This document shows positions 44,479 to 57,041 of a DNA stretch of 64,000 bases, piece by piece (within the stretch, counting starts at the first letter, position 1; every line of letters begins with the position of its first letter). Location of the stretch: positions 7,626,001-7,690,000 of the forward strand of contig CM082587.2 of NCBI GenBank assembly GCA_040954595.2. The letters are read 5' to 3'. The notes below the pieces were generated by a model that was not told the DNA's origin, searched no databases, and was given only the letters and a program-made list of their open reading frames with translations. The DNA is from Balanoglossus misakiensis (taxonomy: Eukaryota; Hemichordata). A program made the position numbers and the translations under genes.

Positions 44479-44674
44479 TAAAAGGTATACGGTTACCTAT
44501 GGAAAATTAGCTATAGTTACCATGGCAAATTGAGATCTAGCCAATCACAGATTTGTAGTGGGTGGTGGCACACGCGAAAAAAAGAGCGCCACCATATGTT
44601 CTTTAGAACCCTCAAATACGCCATTTCAGCCATATATGGGCGTATGTAAATTGGAGGTGACTGTATACCTTTAA
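44479..44674. mobile_element. Inverted-repeat element (about 196 bp)
   Basis: Left end AAAAGGTATACGGTTACC and right end GGTGACTGTATACCTTTAA are imperfect inverted repeats; the right end finishes in TTAA and the left in TAAA. The AAAGGTA terminus resembles the 14765-15276 element (AAGGTAC), so they may belong to one group. Confidence 0.6.
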
Positions 44675-45638
44675 GGGTGGGTTACATGGATACCATGAAA
44701 ATGGTCGTAGCAAGTGAGTGAACCTGTTAAATTAGACTTGTTACAAGCACATCACTTTGCTATTTAAAATAAGTCATCACGAGAATGGCGCTGAACACGG
44801 CACGCCAATGAGCGTCTCTTGAATTTGACCTACCATCAATTTGCCCTGCACTTAAAATGTCCCTCCTCGTTACCGTGTTGATTTATGCCTCGATTGTTGG
44901 CCATAAAACCTGCGTTTTAATTCTATGCGGGAAATCATTAACGCCTACTTCGTTCATAAAAAATCTGCTGGAATCATTAAAGTTGAGTGATAAGTGGTAG
45001 CGGGCGACAAAGCCAGAGTGGCTACATTTGTCCTTTCAACAAGGAGTGGTACCCCCCAAGTCAGAAATCTGTTGATTCCTCTAACACGCCGCTGTTGGTT
45101 TAATCGTGGATACCCGAGTATCTGTGGTATAATCGGAACGTTTAGAAACAAAGAAAACGATCACCAAGTTTATGCAAACTGCCACCAACATAACTGCGTT
45201 CTTAAGCAGGTTAGCATTGCCACACAAAAGGTTGATGACCTTTCGTTTAATAGCATTTTGTCAATGATGTAGATGACTTGTACAAAGATGGGATTTTGCT
45301 TTTGACGTAGTCGTTTTACCTTGAAAAAATATGCCGCGATTTTCAAAAGGGTTATCTTTATATATCATGATGGTAAAATATTTGACAGATTCAAATTCCA
45401 AACTGATCGTAAGAAAACGTCATTCGACTAACAAATCTATGATCGCCGTTAGAAGTTGTAACAAGGTTTACCTGTAATTTCTATAGACTTGACCTAATAA
45501 ATGCAAATAAATGCAAATAAGGCAAGAGTATCAAACACCGCCGACACATTTAACAGGTTTGTGTTTCTTAACAAAGTGGAGGCATCAACCCTTAGCTCAT
45601 TCAAATTATGAAGAAGAAAAAAACTTACCATAAACCCC

Positions 45639-45676
45639 GTTGCCGTGGCAAATTAAATGACGTCACCATGGTGACG
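45639..45676. promoter_or_regulatory. CRE plus two X-box-like palindromes
   Basis: GTTGCCGTGGCAAA (45639-45652), a full CRE TGACGTCA (45658-45665) and the perfect 16-bp palindrome CGTCACCATGGTGACG (45661-45676) overlap within 38 bp. Each X-box-like site has one mismatch. No gene is evident beside it. Confidence 0.4.
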
Positions 45677-46324
45677 CGATGGAGGAGGATACTATCCTTC
45701 AGACTCTTTTTCTCGGTATGGGGCCCTCCCAGCATCGCATCATGTGGGCGTTTGCATTGTTGTTAAATACCAGTGAGTCTTGGAGACAGCTTGACAAATA
45801 GACGTCTGACTGGTATCATCGCTCTCTGTTCCAGCTTCGCTCTAATCACTTGCGACATACAACCTTGCTGACTGAAGGTAAGACAATGCAACTGTCCATC
45901 CATGCCAACTTGGCATTTCTTCTCCCGCCGATCAAGCCTCCTTTCCCGGGAATCCGTATTTTTGAACAAACTTTTTTTACATCTCTGCTATCTCCGTTAT
46001 TATCGCGTTGCCTCCACAACACACAATTGCTGAAAATTCGTGTATGTAAACCTGTCTACCAATGAGAAAAAACTCTTCTCGCGATGCCCAGTCTAATTTA
46101 ATATGCGCCACGCGAGACCAGTTTTTTTTTTTGTCGCTTGACTTCGATTTGTGATGTCGTCGATTCTAGGTGACCGGGCGAAAACCCAACTGCCTTCATT
46201 TTAATACAGAGTCTCTGCTAACATATGATTATGAGACACTACTAGGAAATCAAAGCGGTTTCCCTGGCTTAAAACGTACGTGCCAAAAACTTGCATTATT
46301 AGTATCCTTACCGGATAATAGGCA

Positions 46325-46422
46325 CTGCGCACGGTAAAACAGCGATACGACAACAAGTTTGACATCCTGTCCAGTGCGCACGGCAAAACAGCGATACGAC
46401 AACAAGTTTGACATCCTGTCCA
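46325..46422. repeat. 49-bp tandem duplication
   Basis: Two adjacent copies (46325-46373 and 46374-46422) of a unit containing GCGCACGGYAAAACAGCGAT and ACATCCTGTCCA. Only two visible differences, so it is recent. Confidence 0.95.
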
Positions 46423-47275
46423 AAAGGTAGGGTTGGTGGGCAATCGTGTAACAGTGCAGCCGCTTCACAAATCATTGTAGTACGTGAGCAAGCTGTGTAC
46501 CTTGACAGCGTGCGCCCACAACGAGAATTCATCACACTCATCAAACGGAAGCAAGTCTTAGTCAAGTTACACCAACATTTATTTTGTTTGCCGGCGCAAT
46601 TAGCAGACGGAGCGGAAAGATGCTGTCGAGAAAAGGTGTTAATGACCTCTGTCCAAACGTAGTGTCATTCGAGCTCCGCTGTTCTTTTGCTCGTTATTAT
46701 CGGGTTATTCGGAATCCAGTATCGAACGGTCACGGCTTCAATATATACTCACTACAAAGAAAACTGAACCATGCAGCAACGAAAAGGACACCGACATCTC
46801 TGCATTTTAAGTCACTTAGAAGCTTGTTTCGACTGGAAAACGTTCGAGTTTCCTCGGTGAGGTCATCGGTAGAAAGCAGTTTCTAAATTTGCTCCATTAT
46901 GGGTTACATGAATCGAAGCAACATGACTTGTATATGAAAGTAGTGGTAGACATTATCTTGCATCAAAACATCATTAAAACGGCAACTGTTAACATTGTTG
47001 GATCTGATGACTGCACTGGTTCCTTTTATAAAAACACAAAATGATATGTGGATAAGCAGTATATAAGCCTAAGCCTTGGGTAAAAGATTGTTAAATGATG
47101 TTCATGGACAGTGTCAACTTACTCCGCCGTTTTAGGTAGAATTTAACGTAACAAAATGTTTACTATGATACCGACTATACGAGTTGCCTTTCTGATACTG
47201 CGCTGGATACCAGGCCTAAACTATCATTGTCAACTAATTACAACTGAATTATATTAAATTAAATGAATTATATTA

Positions 47276-47347
47276 CATTTAATTTAATTTAATTTAATTT
47301 AATTTAATTTAATTTAATTTAATTTAATTTAATTTAATTTAATTTAA
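47276..47347. repeat. (AATTT)n pentanucleotide microsatellite
   Basis: About 14 units of TTTAA/AATTT, preceded by related AT-rich variants from 47250. Confidence 0.96.
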
Positions 47348-48606
47348 TAACGTATATCCCATTTCCACTTTGGTGACATCGCCAAAACGTCACGTGTCAT
47401 TGTTTGTCAAAACTCTCACCAGTTGAACATTCCCCCTGTACAAAGAACCTGTTGCATGCGGTCTTACATATTCACAACCATTGTGATTGGGACACCATTC
47501 TCAAGAAAAATGTATTTCTCAATTGCTGTTAACTAAATATAATGTGATCAGAGATTCTGTTAAATAGGAGCGGATGGAGGCTTCCCAAAGTGTCTCTTAT
47601 AAACTCTACTTTTACAATATAATTACTGAATGATTTTTGAGCAAATTCGAACTAGTTTCTAATACTTTTGCTTGTAAAGTGTATACATGCTGCAGTCACC
47701 AATCTCACACTTTCAAAACATTTATCGCTTGTAAAATCACAATAGCTAATTACATCAATCGAGTAATTGTTGCGGTGCTTGCACGAGCACGTGTCGCCAG
47801 CCACTTTCTCTGCTCCAAGTTGTACGTAAATTTCTACTTCATTCGGCTTCTGCGACCAGGTGTATAATGTCTAGACGAATTAGCTTTAATATGTTACGAT
47901 GTTCTTTAAGCGAGGGGATTACACTGAAGAATATTTGCTTGACACCGACGTGAATTTTATTCTTGAGCAATGTAATTCTCCCAAAATCGTGTTTGATGAG
48001 AACTATGGAATTAAATTCTATGCTTTCTTGTCTGGCGGAAGTGTAATTTTATGTGTATTATCCAAAATGGTTAAACCTTCTAATGACAGAAATACAGACA
48101 GAACGTTAACTACATGTATTTAATATGACAGTTCCATTTGAAAGAAATGGTTACGGTTGCCGGATAAGTGTATGCTTCGATATGCAAGTACAAGTATATT
48201 CGACTAAAATAAGATCCAACGACAGCACCATGATATTTGGAATGTGTATCACCAAGCATACGCATGATCTATAGTCAAAGTCGGCATGATTCGTACCATC
48301 ATCCGCTTGCGAAGGACAAACTTCCGAACTCACAGTGCTGGATCGAGGTTGTCTTCCGGACAAAACAAGAATCGCGGCGGGGGCTCAAAACCATCAGCTG
48401 CTCTATTGGGCGCCATCATCTTGACCCGTTCGAAATACTATCCGCGCAGCGCAACAACAAAAAAGATATTTGCGAGTACAAATTATAGTGGGGGAAAGCG
48501 GGAGATTTTAAGGAAAATGTAACCTCTAGTGAAGTGAATAATCTAAATTCTATGCAGTTCATTAAGCGTAACAAATTTAGATAAATGTCGGTTGCCCACT
48601 TGCTGA

Positions 48607-48620
48607 GTAGCCATGGCAAC
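48607..48620. promoter_or_regulatory. Perfect RFX X-box motif
   Basis: GTAGCCATGGCAAC fits GTNRCC-N2-RGYAAC with no mismatch. No adjacent gene is recognised. Confidence 0.4.
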
Positions 48621-51577
48621 TTATTGAAAAATCAAACCCTCTTAAGAAACTGTTTCTTACGTGTACATTTGCTCTGATACAATTATTCCGTTGATTTTGA
48701 GATATCAACTAAAATGTCATTCATCGGTCAAATATTTTCCCCTTCCCTTGTGCCTCCAAAATTATTCTCGTATTAAGGTGTCATGAGCTAGCTGTCTTTT
48801 TCACGATTTGCCGAAAGAATTCAATCTGCGCCAAAAATACATCGGAATGTGTTGCGTGGAAAATCATATGCGTATTCACAAAATCAGAACTGGTTTCACT
48901 GTCAAGTTTAAAGTCGTCTAGGAGGTATCATAATAAAGGGTGTCAATGGACGCTTGCGCCAATGAGCAGTCGGGATATACTGACCAGCGACACGATTTTC
49001 CATGCACATATCCAGGCGTGATTTTAAACGTTTGTGGGGAAGTTTTAGATGGAGTTAAAAACCCTTATTCTCATAATTATGAAGGAAATTGAGAAAATAA
49101 ACATTCAGATGAAACGTGTAAATTTGAACTATGAGGAATACTGGTGGGCGATGGTGTTCAGAGGCTGCACGATTTAAAAAAATACACAGTTCATTGAAAA
49201 ACATTGACATTTTGTACGTCGATCTTTTTATACAATGACGTTTGTCAACATTGTACTTCGTGTGAATTCAAGAACACGTCAGACGATGTGTGTCTCTGAA
49301 TTGATCTTCCCTAATGAGTGCGATATGCCGCCTTTCCAAAATCGAGAGTACTCCAGCTGCGCGCACACAAAACTTACTTGATTTGATGATGACTCTTTCG
49401 CAGCTTGTCACGAGTTTATTTCACAAGTACCTGTGCACAAAGTCAATCCTTGGTTGCTGATAATGTTCTGCGTGTACTCTCCGTTTGTATGGGGGAAGAG
49501 GGGGGGGGGGGGGGTGGCTGGTCAATGCCCTTATATTCGGGACGTGCTCATCGTGGAGGTTTCGGAAATTTCTCCGAATCAGTGTATTTGCGCGTGTCCA
49601 CGTTCGTTGTGGGCTGCGTCAGAGTGTGGAGCGTGGTCACGGTGATCTGCTCCTCCTACAAAGCAAATGACATCACACACTGTTTCAAATTTATGACATT
49701 AAGCTTTTGCCAACATGGGTAAACTTTGCATGATGTATCGCGGCGGCGACCGAACGTGTATCTATAAGGCACCGGCAAATGAAAAGACATCAATTTCCCC
49801 AATTATGATTTGATGTCGCAGATCTCCGGTGGATTAGCAATCTGATGAGACTCTGATGATCAATATTACAGCAACCAGGAAAATAATTTCTCTCTGCACT
49901 CCAATTAACGCCAGACTCTGATACATCCAATTGTAGATGGGCATTGCCGGTGGAGGCTGTGGGATAGATAGATATATAGATAGACAGACATTCGCGAGAG
50001 AGGATGGATGACGAACAGCCCCAGTTTTTTTTTCCCAGGATGATGAAATCAACTCGGAACAAGTGTTCTCTCTATATAACGACATTGGTTTCTGCCAAGT
50101 TGGTCTGTTGGGACCCGTTGCAATACAGACGACGGGTCGCAAAGTTTTAATAACACTGTGTAGTTCCGTTAATGGGAATCATAAATTTTATTAATATTGT
50201 CTTTTTTATGCATTGAAGAGAGGCGCCCAGGTCTATTAAGATCATAGAGTTCGGCTATAATTGTGGTATTGGATAGTAATTTTAGGGATAGCGTTTGATG
50301 TCGTAGCATTGCAGCTCGTTCTTCATCAAAACTTGCCCTTATCGTCATTGCGCATGTGCATCCAACGATCCACCATCCCATCTGGATATAGTCCCAATTT
50401 TGTTTGCCCTTGTGCAAAGAAAAGTGTCCAGCGAAAATATTTAGTCATTTCATTATGACAATGTTATTTTTTACATACATGTTGTATACTGACTGAACGA
50501 CCTATGGCCGTGTTTAGCCGTTGGTCAGTCAAGGAACACACGAGACTCGTGGTGGCGGGCTCTCGTGCAGTCAAGTGACACGATTTGCCCTGAAACTTGA
50601 TTTGTGAGAAAAGAAAAACGGCCACCAATACTGGCGAGTGTAAACTGTCAATGATATCACATACCCATACCCATCATCAATGCATTGTATTATGTGTTGG
50701 TCACAAACAGACACACACACAAAACGTTTTTATGTGTAATTGAGTATTTGCATACAACTTGCACACTCTTGTCAAAATTTGACATTTCTGTTCAAAGGCT
50801 GTCCGTGACCTTCAGCATGTGTTGAATTTATCTAAAATCTAAGCAGTAATTGTTTAAGCCCAAATTGCTCCGTTGTCTCTTCAGAAGCCTCTGTAGACGA
50901 AGTTACATTATCAGTGATCTTATAAAATTACGTCTAATCTAACTGGCTGACAGAATCAGCTCCATCGAATCTCATTCACCGCAACGGCGTTATCATTCAT
51001 CATTACCGGCCAGGCTTTCATTTGGCGTGTGCAGCTTTTCTGTCGATCTCGACGGCTAATTGACTTATCTCGGCAAATAAGCATATTACAAACGGCCGTC
51101 CACGTCATTCATTCGTCATCCATTCATGACTGTAATCGAGCAATTAATCAATTTTACACGGTGTCGTCTTAATCTCTTTCACTCATGGGAGCAGTTCGTT
51201 ACAGCTCATCTGACGCTCATATTCGTCGGGCGCCGAGAACTCATTCCCGGCGTGTGCGCCTCGCTTCTCCCGGTCCACAAAATGCAGCCCTTATCGTCCG
51301 ACCAGCTCCCTCGAAATCTCGTCCTGACAGAACCGAGATCGATCGCACCGCTTATCAGTTCCAATTATACTTTTTTGCGTCGTGGTTCCTGAACACCACG
51401 TTCCCACACATGTTCTTCATGCACCCCTCGTTATGTTCTTGCTCCCCGTTCGTCTGTATTTGACCTTGTCAAACAAAACGCTGGGCGCGGTGCGTTTTCT
51501 GAAAGGTCACGTTATAATCATCGACATACACTTGGAACTTGAAGCTATTTTCTTTCGAGCAGAGCATGTCAGGGTGT

Positions 51578-51740
51578 GTGGGTGGGTGGATATGTGTGAC
51601 TTGAGTGGGGTGGGGTTGGTTTGGGTTGGGTGGGTAGGTTTGAGTGTGTTTGCGTGCGTGGTACGTGGACAGGAAGGGAGGGAAATGGGAAAGAAGGAAG
51701 AACGTTGGGGAGGAGGAGGGGGAGGAGGAGGAGGAAGCGA
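51578..51740 (+). other. G-rich tract with G-quadruplex potential
   Basis: GTGGGTGGGTGG, then GGGG-T-GGGG...GGG-TT-GGG-T-GGG at 51607-51634, then GGA/GGGAGG-rich sequence to 51740. Five G-runs of three or more within 28 bp satisfy the G-quadruplex pattern. The proline-rich minus-strand ORFs here are low-complexity shadows. Confidence 0.75.
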
Positions 51741-52386
51741 AGTAACGGTATACACGTAGAATGAGAGGGTGTGAAGAGTTTGTAAACATGCAGGTGCCGT
51801 GGAGAGCGTGGCGGATGGAGCGAGTGTCCACAAACAGACGGCTTTTGTAAGCCTTGCGGAACCATAGTGGAACTGACGTATTTGCCATAACGAACGTGTG
51901 ACGTGGAGTGTTGATTGACACGTCCACAATGCTTGGCTATGAACTTGAAAAAGACTGAAAAAGTGGACATCACGTTTGATTTTGAACTGTCACTCGAAAC
52001 CTTTTGTGAATGTTTGATATTTTGTGCCAGCTTCAGCATGTCGTGACTCCCAACACCTACTTGGTAAACCCACTCTAGATACACTGCAGTGGTAAACGTG
52101 AAACCTCCGCTTCCTGAAGTGCTTTCAGTTATGAGGAGTTCGTTGAGTAGACTGTCAACATCAAAACTTCGGAAAATAATAAAACACTTGATGTCCATGA
52201 TAAAAATAAAATACAATAATATAGTTTGTCATTCTGTTGTTGAACAGATAAAAAAATAGGAGTAAACGAGCGAGCTGATTTAGGAAACATGTTTTCAATG
52301 GAAATGAAAAAAAACAATAACCTTATTTTTAGAAAGAGTTCTTCATGAACAAAGAAAACAAACTGACATACAATATTCTGAAAGCA

Positions 52387-52437
52387 CAGACAGACAGACA
52401 GACAGACAGTCTATCAGACAGACAGGCAGGCAGACAT

Positions 52438-52482
<45 letters not shown>
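52387..52482. repeat. (CAGA)n microsatellite
   Basis: CAGA tetranucleotides with a degenerate middle (about 52409-52440). Confidence 0.96.
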
Positions 52483-55478
52483 AAGACAGGCTAGAACCAG
52501 TAATAAAGGGCAATGCATAAACGACTACATCAGATACGGGAATGGTAAACTGGCTGATGCATATTTAGACAGAGAGACGGTGAATAAAGAAAATACCAGA
52601 GGACGATTGAATTTAATTCCTTTGCAAGGTTTACATGTAGGTCTTGGTCAGCAGATACGCTAAATGACGTCACACTGACGAGTATGGTAATTTCCGTTGT
52701 GTGATGATTAGTTCATTAAGTAAAGCAGTGGGCGGTGTGTTAAAATTCGAAAGATGTACACTGTCCATCTTCGAATCTTCTATAGGTAAATCGTTCTTGG
52801 TCACGAGTTTTATCTTATCTTTAAAAGGCGCTTTGTTAGGATTTCGAGACGACAGAGGCAAATTTGATCATTGCACGAAAACGGGTGTAAATTTCATTCA
52901 CTCTGTGGTAAGAATGGATTGATGATGTCACGGTGTATTTTATTAGGGTGTTTGACGTTCATCATGCCCGGAGGTAATACGTACATATCCGTTCCGTCTC
53001 ATTAATTTATATTTAGACGCGGCGAGCAGTATATACACGTATGCTTCCTGTGTGGATGAAGCAGGATTGACTGTGACATCAATGTATTTACGTACACATA
53101 CAACGATATTACACATTACAAGTTAATTTGTCATATTCGGCTGCATAAGTCTATCAGTGAATGACATGGAAGACAGTAACGTTTCCATGACTCGTCGCAA
53201 GACAGAAAGCAAGTCCTTCAGTTTCTTTCGGTGTTTTCATGACACTCCAATTGAAGGTGTTTGTCCAGTTGCCGTTGGCCCCTCCTACACTACAGTCTAA
53301 ATTTCACACAACGCCACCACGTGTGGAATCTGGGCCACAAACGCGTTGCAAAGCAAGAGCGTCTCAGTCTGAAGGATGGAATACAACGGCGATAGTACTT
53401 CTCTTGGGACGGACGGCACACTTCTTCTGTGCGAATATTGTAAGGATGGTCGTCCGTGAAATTCTCCTCGTTTGCAACAGTTCGTGCATCTCTCCTTATT
53501 TCGCGCAGGCAGAACTACTTGACTTTTTTATGCCGGCAAATCTGCTGGTAATTCAAGGCGAACGCATCCAGAGTGGAATCTGCGCAGAAGGCTTGAAACA
53601 CGATGGCGGTCACGGGTAGATTATTCCATTTCCGCCAGGGTGACCCTCTTGTAGGACGTTCGCTCAATTCGAAAATTTTCACGTAAATGACCACAAATAC
53701 ACGAAAAAATGACTCAAAGCTCAGGGTTGAAACCAAGTCGACAGTGGTTTGTGAATCTGCCCCTCATGCCGAACATTAAACACGGAAAATTGACACAAGT
53801 TTACAGAGAGTGGTGTTTTAAGATTCATGTCGGAAGGGTAATATTCTAGTAACCGTGGTTTAACGCACTCTTTTATTCCTGACCTATAAGCGTTACTTGT
53901 TGCCATGACTACGAATGCTATCATAAAATTAATGGGTCCGTTCCATTCTGTGAGAAGACCCCAAACGATAATAAAGAGGATAGGAGTTGGTTTTAACCGA
54001 AACGACACTATTTTCCAACCTCGGGGGATTTTGTATTTCAGGGATGGCCAGGATGGGGCCACCCCTTTCAGAAAATGGAACTTTCGAATTAAAAACCATG
54101 TATCGGTGTTATTGAATGGGGGTGATTTGCCGTTCCAGGTGCTGACGCAGTTTTATCATTTAAAATGCTTAAATTAAAGAATATTACCACTTAGAAAAGA
54201 TTGTATTTAGATTAAACGGGATGGTGCAAATGATGCCAATGTTTTTAACTCATTTCATCTATTCTATGTAGAACAAGCAATCTTTTCAGCCAAGTAATCA
54301 AAGAAAAGTCGTCTTGACATATTTTCCCATCAAAAGTCTGAAGGAAAATGTGGAAATCGCCGCTAGCGCTCTACAAACTAATGTCTTCAGGACAACGCAT
54401 GCTTGCCGCTTTGCGTCTGAGTCAAGTGGCCTGTTCTATGGAAAAGTCTATTTTTCCAGAAATGGGTTGGATATCTGCGGGAGATGTTGGAGTCACCAAT
54501 TGCCTTTTGATTCGTTTTGACTTTCAATCCATCAACCTGGCCGCGGGACATGTTCATTACGGGAAGGCCACCGGTGCTGTTTTCGCGTGCGGAAAGCAGT
54601 CGGGGCGTACCTGTGCAACTTCGGCAATCAGTCGCGCTCTCATCACCACGAACTCGCTTTGTATTCAGAAGTCGTCATATTCCCATTATGTAACACATAT
54701 GCAAATCATTCATTGACATGCAAACAACATCCACCATAACTTCAACCTCTACTACAATTACACAGCATCAACATACAGGTGCCCAAATGTGACTTGTGTT
54801 TATTGGTAAACCGAATGAAAAATAGACCTGGTTCAGGAAGTGTCAATGTAACAGTGCAACCTTCAACGCGCGTTTGTAGTAGTTATTGGAGATTGATTTA
54901 TCACTGTATTCCTAGAAGGAGCTGTATAGTAAATTGTCACAAGTGTGAGTTCGATAAATGGAACGAAAGGGCTTTGGCGAAATGACAGCGAGGCAGATAT
55001 CACAGATGGTCTATTTGCGTACGTCAAGCGATACAAAATAAATGTTAACAGCTTGCGTGGCCTGAAGTGTTTACTGTTCGTTGTCATCTGCTGTTCCGCG
55101 TTGCAAGAATCTTCTCTGATGAAGGCATGTTACGAAAGTGGGATGCCTTGCTACATTCCGGTGAAGGAAGTCACATAGTTGAATTGGTTTAGCCATAGAC
55201 AGCAGAGGGTTTAGCAATTTGGGTGGGGGGTCAGGTAGATCACTCGACAATAAACATTCATGTTTACAACCATAGACAGTTCAGTAGATCAACACACTTT
55301 GAAATGGAACGGCAGCATAGACGCCCACTCGCGGCAGTGCAAGTTGGTAACGTGAAAAATGTATATGGTTATAACCACGCCTCGTTATGATGACGTAGTT
55401 GGGTTTGTCAATAATATACGAAGTCAAGTTCTGTGCGTTGTCAGAGTTTCTTACATGGCTTTGTGTTTTGTCTTTCAG

Positions 55479-55499
55479 TTTTCCAGTGCCTTATACAGT
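55479..55499 (+). other. 5' UTR part of the peptide-precursor exon
   Basis: A good acceptor (GTGTTTTGTCTTTCAG, ending 55478) lies 21 bp before the ATG. This implies a noncoding upstream exon, the gene layout also seen in vertebrate CRH genes. The upstream exon was not located. Confidence 0.6.
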
Positions 55500-56066
55500 A
55501 TGGCGATCAACGGCCTTACCATTATCGTCTGCCTCGTTCTCAGCTGCTGTTCGCACCTGATTGAGGCGGATAAAGACTGGAACCAACCACTCTGGAATAA
55601 AGACAAAGCTTTATATAACGCAATGGTAGAGGTTGCGGGGCAACTGCAGCAGTTACAGGAGAGCGTGAATGTTCTGTACGAAACCATTCTGGGTGACGAG
55701 ACTGCGTCTCTACGTGATGACGCCACCGGTGGTTTCGATTGGGATCCTCGGCAGTCGCAGGCAGACCCTTGGTTGTCTGAACCGCTCGGCGGCTTCGATG
55801 GCTCGGTTAGACTTCCAGAAACGGCACCGGCCGCTTCGCCGAAGCATCCACACAGCCGCACCATCGCCGTTAACAAGAAGACACCGGAGACCGTGTCGTA
55901 TAACCGTGGCCCCGTCCACGACGGCGATGAAAGCGGTTTGTACCGGCCAGACAAGCGCCTGATGACCGAGGACACGCGCCGATCAAAACTTGCACGTCTG
56001 TTGCGACAGATTCTGGAGAACACCCAACAGCGAGCAGAGGTTCAGGGTCTCCGCGCCGGACGATAG
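55500..56066 (+). CDS. Secreted amidated-peptide precursor, CRH/DH44/ELH-type candidate (188 residues)
   Basis: Residues 1-23 form a signal peptide (hydrophobic core LTIIVCLVLSCCSHLIEA). Residues 35-65 look helical (NAMVEVAGQLQQLQESVNVL). Residues 66-150 are polar with no cysteine. Lys152-Arg153 is a dibasic cleavage site; residues 154-186 follow, then Gly187-Arg188 and stop, the standard signal for C-terminal amidation. The predicted peptide is therefore 33 residues ending LRA-amide, or 25 residues if Arg160-Arg161 is also cut. Its core KLARLLRQILEN resembles the LLR-x-[VIM]-[LI]-E core of CRH, urotensin I and sauvagine. Precursor length (human CRH is 196), C-terminal placement of the peptide and an intron just before the ATG all match CRH genes. 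The CRH signature Asn-Arg near the C-terminus is absent and the peptide is shorter. GHRH/secretin-type or a novel peptide remain alternatives. That it is an amidated secreted peptide precursor is likely; the CRH assignment is moderate. Confidence 0.75.
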   Translation: MAINGLTIIVCLVLSCCSHLIEADKDWNQPLWNKDKALYNAMVEVAGQLQQLQESVNVLYETILGDETASLRDDATGGFDWDPRQSQADPWLSEPLGGFDGSVRLPETAPAASPKHPHSRTIAVNKKTPETVSYNRGPVHDGDESGLYRPDKRLMTEDTRRSKLARLLRQILENTQQRAEVQGLRAGR

Positions 56067-57035
56067 AAGTAGAGAAATGGATTGGAGGAAAATACAGGCA
56101 ATCATAACACGTGGATGAAATTCTTCAGCGACCGACACTGATTTTTCAAAGCTTTGAACCCCGCAAGGGAAAAATATGTAACAGAAGTCTATCTGTGACA
56201 TGCACGGCGTGCCGTGGTGTTGGAAAGTACACGTACTTGGATAACAATGATCACACCTGAGTCAAAACTAAATTTTATACACAATGACAAACATTTCCGG
56301 AAGCACTCCAAAAGGGAACTTTATCGATCGTATTGTTTTAGGAGGACAAATCGTAGTATTTAAAATTATTTTCGAATGGTGATAACAGGAATATTGAACA
56401 TCAGTTTGGACAGATATCGACCGCGTAGAGACCAAGTCTGCATCTTTGACGCATTAACAGTCACCATACCGTTACCATACAAGGAGTTAACGCTATCACT
56501 TGCATTTTCCAGAGTTTTTTTCAATTCAGAAACTCCGAGTCTGTGTTGCCTATGTAAGATACTCTTCTCCACCAACTATAAATTACTCAAGGCTTTGATT
56601 TGCGAGCGTCGCTGATATTTCCTAAGTGTAGAATTTATCATCTTCAAGTGTACATTTTGCATGATCATGCCCAGTCTTGTTCATGCGCGCAGCCTAGTTA
56701 AATGTATTTACTTTGAAACATTTTATCGTAGTCAAAGATGGTTAAATCTTATATTGTAAGCTTCGATTCGTTACGAGTTGTATTCTGTAGGGTATCAGAT
56801 TAATACGCAAGAAGGTTATGCAAAATATGCTAGTGGTGTGTGGTTTATTGTCTTTTCATTTCAAACTTGAATTTCAGCCCGTCGTTATTGGCGCATTGAG
56901 CGACGTTATTTTGCGAAAGAATCTGTGGAGTTTCAATGGTCTTTTGTTATCAAATTATTGTTTTATCGTTTACTAGATCATGTTCGAAATGGATGACTTG
57001 AAAATTAAAGTCAATGGACAAACTTATTTAACTTT

Positions 57036-57041
57036 AATAAA
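57036..57041 (+). terminator. Candidate polyadenylation signal AATAAA for the peptide gene
   Basis: AATAAA about 970 bp after the stop codon, the first clear one on this strand. The sequence beyond is T/G-rich. Confidence 0.45.

Larger units (their letters stand above)
39387..55478. other. About 16 kb without a supported gene
   Basis: No open frame here has a recognisable domain with flanking splice sites. The longest minus-strand frames (40097-40429, 51469-52216) are uncertain or low-complexity. The stretch holds the 40847-41201 and 44479-44674 inverted-repeat elements, the 45639-45676 motif cluster, microsatellites and a G-rich tract; the first bases are presumably the coiled-coil gene's 3' UTR. 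Confidence 0.6.

Noticed and set aside
51469-52216. Minus-strand ORFs up to 215 codons
   Set aside because: Much of the length is the complement of the G/GGA-rich tract (proline and serine runs). Three overlapping frames are open at once, showing composition bias, not coding.
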